Origin: an uncultured Clostridium sp.
GTDB lineage: Bacteria; Bacillota_A; Clostridia; Lachnospirales; Lachnospiraceae
Direction of reading: 5' to 3'
Assembly (NCBI GenBank): GCA_945836785.1
Contig: CAMAMD010000044.1
Coordinates: forward strand, 1 to 10,075
DNA: 10,075 nt
The notes beneath the pieces are model-generated. The model saw only the letters and a program-made list of their open reading frames with translations, had not been told where the DNA came from and ran no database searches. The position numbers and the translations under genes were made by a program. Positions 7,207 to 10,075 of the stretch are shown one piece after another (the stretch's first letter is position 1; the number at the start of each line of letters is the position of its first letter).

Positions 7207-7222
7207 CTTACAGTTTTGTAAG
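7207..7222. promoter_or_regulatory. Candidate BceR-type operator (TTACA-N4-TGTAA)
   Basis: CTTACA-GTTT-TGTAAG is a perfect 6-bp inverted repeat with a 4-nt spacer. It matches the consensus described for BceR-like regulators in Bacillus, TNACA-N4-TGTAA. It lies between the kinase stop and the transporter genes, centred about 62 nt upstream of the candidate -10 at 7150-7155. Additional TTACA half-sites on the plus strand occur at 7200-7204 and 7188-7192. Position and sequence together suggest binding by the response regulator encoded at 8303-8980. Confidence 0.65.
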
Positions 7223-7234
7223 ATTCACTCTTTC

Positions 7235-8302
7235 TCACGCCATAATATCAAGTTCCACTCTCGTTCCTTTTCCAACCTCAGAGGAAATATGAATCTCATG
7301 ATTCAGCATCTTTACAATCCGTTCTGTCAGATAAAGACCAAGTCCCGTTGCTTTTTTATCTTTTCTGCCATTATACCCCGTATACCCCCGCTCAAAAATG
7401 CGCGGAAGATCATCAGCTGCAATCCCGATTCCTGTATCCTCTATAATCAGTCTGACATATCTTGCGTTGTTTTTCCCACCGACAGATTTGGTACACTGTT
7501 TTGTCCAATCATCCTGTTGTGCATGATTTTGTGCGAGAACGCTTTCTTCCACAGAAATATTGACACTGCCCTGTTCCGTATATTTCAGAGCATTGGATAT
7601 AAGCTGTTTCAACACAAACACAAACCACTTTTCATCTGTCACAACCGATAATGTATCAGGAATATCTACATGAACCGAAATATTTTTGGAAATAAAAATC
7701 CTGGCAAAATATTTTACAGCCTGATTTACCATGTTCTTCACAACATATCGTTTCAGAACAAGATCACTTACCGCATCCTCCAGGCGAAGAAACTGAAGCA
7801 TCATATCCGCATATTGCTCAATCTCAAAAATGCGAGCCAGCATCTCTGTCCGCTCCAGTTCCCGACAGTCTCCAACTGTCAACTGCAACGCTGTAAGCGG
7901 TGTCTTAATCTGGTGCGTCCACATCGTAACATATTCTTCTGTTTCCTTACGGGTAGCCCTGATATCATTGATTTCATCATTTTTACGCGTAAGCATCAAC
8001 CGAAGCAGTTCCTGATAATCCTCCTCCACCAGATTATCCGGTTCAGGAAGATTCGCTGTAGTTAACTCTATATGATTCTCTGCAACCATGCGCTGCTTAT
8101 GTTTTCTCACAAAACGTCCAAAATCATAAACTGCATAGAGTATGATCAGGACCGCACATAACAGCGTAGGATACCAGACTGCCCGCAGAGTTACATGTTC
8201 CAACGCGAACAGACAGAAAAAAATGAGAATCCAGATAACTGCCGCAATCACAACCCTCCGTCTGTCCCTGATATATGATTTTAACAATTCCAACGTCTTC
8301 AT
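7235..8302 (-). CDS. BceS-like intramembrane-sensing histidine kinase
   Basis: This is the sensor kinase of a Bce-type two-component system. Such kinases have almost no extracellular sensor and take their signal from the partner BceAB transporter in the membrane. The 355-aa protein has two membrane segments near residues 17-35 and 43-62 with only about seven residues between them. The DHp helix carries phospho-acceptor His130 in MWTHQIKTP. The catalytic domain has the N-box around Asn237 (LISNALKY), G1 box DTGIG at 289-293 and G2 box TGLGLYL at 319-325. A polar stretch of about 30 residues, 252-281, separates the N-box from the G1 region. Its ATG follows the regulator's TAG stop directly with no gap and lacks a clear ribosome binding site, so coupled translation is likely. 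Confidence 0.92.
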   Translation of the reverse strand: MKTLELLKSYIRDRRRVVIAAVIWILIFFCLFALEHVTLRAVWYPTLLCAVLIILYAVYDFGRFVRKHKQRMVAENHIELTTANLPEPDNLVEEDYQELLRLMLTRKNDEINDIRATRKETEEYVTMWTHQIKTPLTALQLTVGDCRELERTEMLARIFEIEQYADMMLQFLRLEDAVSDLVLKRYVVKNMVNQAVKYFARIFISKNISVHVDIPDTLSVVTDEKWFVFVLKQLISNALKYTEQGSVNISVEESVLAQNHAQQDDWTKQCTKSVGGKNNARYVRLIIEDTGIGIAADDLPRIFERGYTGYNGRKDKKATGLGLYLTERIVKMLNHEIHISSEVGKGTRVELDIMA

Positions 8303-8980
8303 CTATTCTATGATGTACCCCTGTCCTTTTTTTGTCTTCACAAAATCCTCAAGTCCGATATCCTTAAGTTTTTTCCTGATTCTCGTCATATTAACCGTGA
8401 GTGTATTATCATCGATAAAATTCTCACTGTCCCACAAACGCATCATAATTGTGTCACGCGCCACAATACTGCCGACATTCTCCATCAAAAGAGCAAGTAT
8501 CTGAAATTCATTTTTAGAAAATTCTGTTTTCTTCCCCTCATATGTCATACTTGCGTCCATTAAATTGAGAATTGCCCCCGCATGTTCCACCGCATTTACC
8601 TGTCCTGAATAGGAATAGCTCCGTCGGAGAATCGCCCCAACTTTGGCAGTCAACACAGCCATATCAAAAGGCTTGCTGATAAAATCATCCCCACCCATAT
8701 CCATCGCCATCACGATATTCATATTGTCACTGGCCGAGGAGATAAATACAATCGGTATCTTAAACAATTTCCGAATCTCCTTACACCAGTAAAATCCATT
8801 ATAATATGGCAGCATAACATCAAGCAGAATCAAGTCCGGTGCAAATCGGGACACCTCACCCAGAATATCACTGAAATCCTCCGCAATTTTAACATTATAT
8901 GCCCACTGTGACAGATGTTCCCCCATTTTTTCCGCAATCGTTCGGTTATCTTCTACAATTAAAATATTATATTGCTGCAT
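8303..8980 (-). CDS. BceR-like OmpR-family response regulator
   Basis: This DNA-binding regulator is phosphorylated by the kinase directly downstream and should activate the BceAB-like transporter genes. The 225-aa protein has an N-terminal receiver domain with acidic residues Glu10 and Asp11, phospho-acceptor Asp54 (LLDVMLP), Ser81/82 and Lys103 (SKPFD). A C-terminal winged-helix domain covers about 130-225 and includes the recognition region DNTLTVNMTRIRKKL. The ATG at 8980 is preferred over the in-frame ATG at 9004 because GGAGG lies 8 nt upstream and receiver homology starts at MQQYNILIVEDN. It begins 28 nt after the Rpn-like gene, with no terminator between them. Confidence 0.93.
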   Translation of the reverse strand: MQQYNILIVEDNRTIAEKMGEHLSQWAYNVKIAEDFSDILGEVSRFAPDLILLDVMLPYYNGFYWCKEIRKLFKIPIVFISSASDNMNIVMAMDMGGDDFISKPFDMAVLTAKVGAILRRSYSYSGQVNAVEHAGAILNLMDASMTYEGKKTEFSKNEFQILALLMENVGSIVARDTIMMRLWDSENFIDDNTLTVNMTRIRKKLKDIGLEDFVKTKKGQGYIIE

Positions 8981-9008
8981 AATATCTTCCTCCAGATGCA
9001 CCAATCCA

Positions 9009-9935
9009 TTAGCCTTTCATTATATTTTTACAAATCTGATCACAGTCATACTCTGGTGCAAAAAGCAAAACAGCATTATAAATCATTTCTATCCTGGATA
9101 ATTCTTCATCCAGGTCCTCGGCTATTTCTGTAACATTTTTTCCTTTTTTCATTTTACGAACAATCAACGATACAAGTTTTTTTACTTCGCCTTCCTGCAA
9201 ACCTTCTGCCCGGCCCTCTGCCCGGCTTTCTTCCCTTTCAAGCGTCAATTGTCTATCAAATGTATAATCCAACTTCGTCACCTTAACCACCTCCGAACGA
9301 TGTTCTATCAGAAACTCCCGCAACACATTCTCGGCAATACAACGATCAATCGCCACTTCAATTGCATGTTCCAATTGATCGTAACCAAATACTTTATGAT
9401 ACTCACGAACATAATCCACAAAAATCATATACTCTTTCAAGAAAGGGCACTTTTCAAGCAGATCTTTATTTTTTCCGTGATTAATGTTATATACCGTACA
9501 CACCAATTCAAGCTCCGGGTTTTCAACCAGGTGTTCAAATGCATCTGATAATCGCAGCTCATACCTCTCAGGCTGTTCTTCTTCTCCATTATAAAAGACT
9601 GCAAATTTAGGAGTAGGAATTTTAACTAACTTACGCCCATAGATATTCTTATTCTTTATCATCTGCTCCAACATATTGGAAAAATATACCAGGCTCCGTA
9701 CCGGCATATTCGGGCACACCGTTGACTGATGCTCATAAATGCTTAAATTCATATCCAGCACAAATGACGCATCATTTCTCACACTCAGCGAAACACCCCT
9801 GTCCAGCACACAAATCTCTACCATATCCGGATCCGTATAATTTGAACCATTCATGGCGTTATACAAGTCCAACGCATTTTTCCGATTCTCCAGCAACATA
9901 CTAAAAACATCACTTTTGTACTCTCTGTTTCCCAT
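9009..9935 (-). CDS. Rpn-family PD-(D/E)XK nuclease / putative transposase-like protein
   Basis: Rpn proteins (YhgA-like, PF04754 type) are PD-(D/E)XK nucleases that promote recombination in E. coli; their role in Clostridia is largely unknown. The 308-aa product carries the typical core RNDASFVLDMNLSIYEHQS, giving Asp55 and Glu68-X-Gln70 as the likely metal-binding and catalytic residues, followed by NMPVRSLVYFSNML. The C-terminal part has a charged linker, AEGRAEGLQEGE at 239-250, and a helical tail with IAEDLDEELSRIEMI, as in many lachnospiral paralogues. The start at 9935 is chosen over 9959 because AGGAGG (9945-9950) lies 9 nt upstream. The gene looks intact and lies directly upstream of the two-component genes on the same strand. 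The biochemical function is inferred from family only. Confidence 0.8.
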   Translation of the reverse strand: MGNREYKSDVFSMLLENRKNALDLYNAMNGSNYTDPDMVEICVLDRGVSLSVRNDASFVLDMNLSIYEHQSTVCPNMPVRSLVYFSNMLEQMIKNKNIYGRKLVKIPTPKFAVFYNGEEEQPERYELRLSDAFEHLVENPELELVCTVYNINHGKNKDLLEKCPFLKEYMIFVDYVREYHKVFGYDQLEHAIEVAIDRCIAENVLREFLIEHRSEVVKVTKLDYTFDRQLTLEREESRAEGRAEGLQEGEVKKLVSLIVRKMKKGKNVTEIAEDLDEELSRIEMIYNAVLLFAPEYDCDQICKNIMKG

Positions 9936-9944
9936 TATAATTGT

Positions 9945-9950
9945 CCTCCT
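9945..9950 (-). promoter_or_regulatory. Ribosome binding site of the Rpn-like gene
   Basis: The minus strand reads AGGAGG, 9 nt before the ATG at 9935. It decides between the two in-frame ATG codons. Confidence 0.75.
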
Positions 9951-9970
9951 TTTGTACATCCGGCAGGAGA

Positions 9971-9998
9971 TTTATAATGAGATCAAAAATCACATCAA
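9971..9998 (-). promoter_or_regulatory. Candidate promoter of the Rpn-like gene and downstream regulator-kinase genes
   Basis: On the minus strand TTGATG (-35, plus coordinates 9993-9998) and TATAAA (-10, 9971-9976) are separated by 16 nt, close to the sigma-A consensus. The element lies 36 nt upstream of the Rpn-like start. No terminator is seen between this point and the kinase gene, so it may drive all three genes. The surrounding sequence is AT-rich, which raises the chance of a false match. Confidence 0.5.
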
Positions 9999-10075
9999 AA
10001 TCCCTGCTTTGTAATTAAATATTTGGTAATGAAAAGCATGAATTTTCGTGATTAATAAAAATAAATAAATGATAT

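Overview
The window looks like chromosomal DNA of an anaerobic Firmicute of the class Clostridia, most likely the family Lachnospiraceae. This is an inference from four things: an [FeFe]-hydrogenase maturase gene, a Bce-type peptide-antibiotic module, an Rpn-family nuclease with the AEGRAEG-type tail common in gut Clostridia, and strong GGAGG-type ribosome binding sites. No RNA gene, CRISPR array, transposase or phage gene was found.

Left half (58-4033, plus strand): four closely packed genes encode HydE (radical SAM maturase of the [FeFe]-hydrogenase H-cluster), NadA (quinolinate synthase, [4Fe-4S]), MnmA (tRNA 2-thiouridine synthase) and a MoeB/ThiF/HesA-type E1-like adenylyltransferase. 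The first three are nearly contiguous; the fourth follows a 71-nt gap. All four families depend on iron-sulfur clusters or move sulfur, so the set reads as a sulfur/Fe-S metabolism operon. HydF, HydG, NadB, NadC, a cysteine desulfurase and a MoaD/ThiS sulfur carrier are all absent from the window. The E1-like protein keeps its ATP and zinc sites but has Ala where MoeB and ThiF carry a conserved Cys.

Centre (4044-4259): the two halves converge on a 216-nt foldback element. It has 43-nt outer arms with only two mismatches and an inner 21-bp hairpin flanked by A and T tracts. It probably acts as a bidirectional terminator and may be a MITE-like repeat.

Right half (9935-4271, minus strand): in transcription order it holds an Rpn-family PD-(D/E)XK nuclease, a BceR-like response regulator, a BceS-like intramembrane-sensing histidine kinase, a hairpin terminator, then a BceA-like ATPase and BceB-like permease. 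The last four form a classic peptide-antibiotic sensing and detoxification module. A perfect inverted repeat matching the BceR-type consensus (TTACA-N4-TGTAA) lies at 7207-7222, between the kinase and transporter genes, with further TTACA half-sites beside it. This supports regulation of the transporter by its own two-component system. The nuclease gene lies 28 nt upstream of the regulator with no terminator between them, so it may be co-transcribed with the two-component genes.
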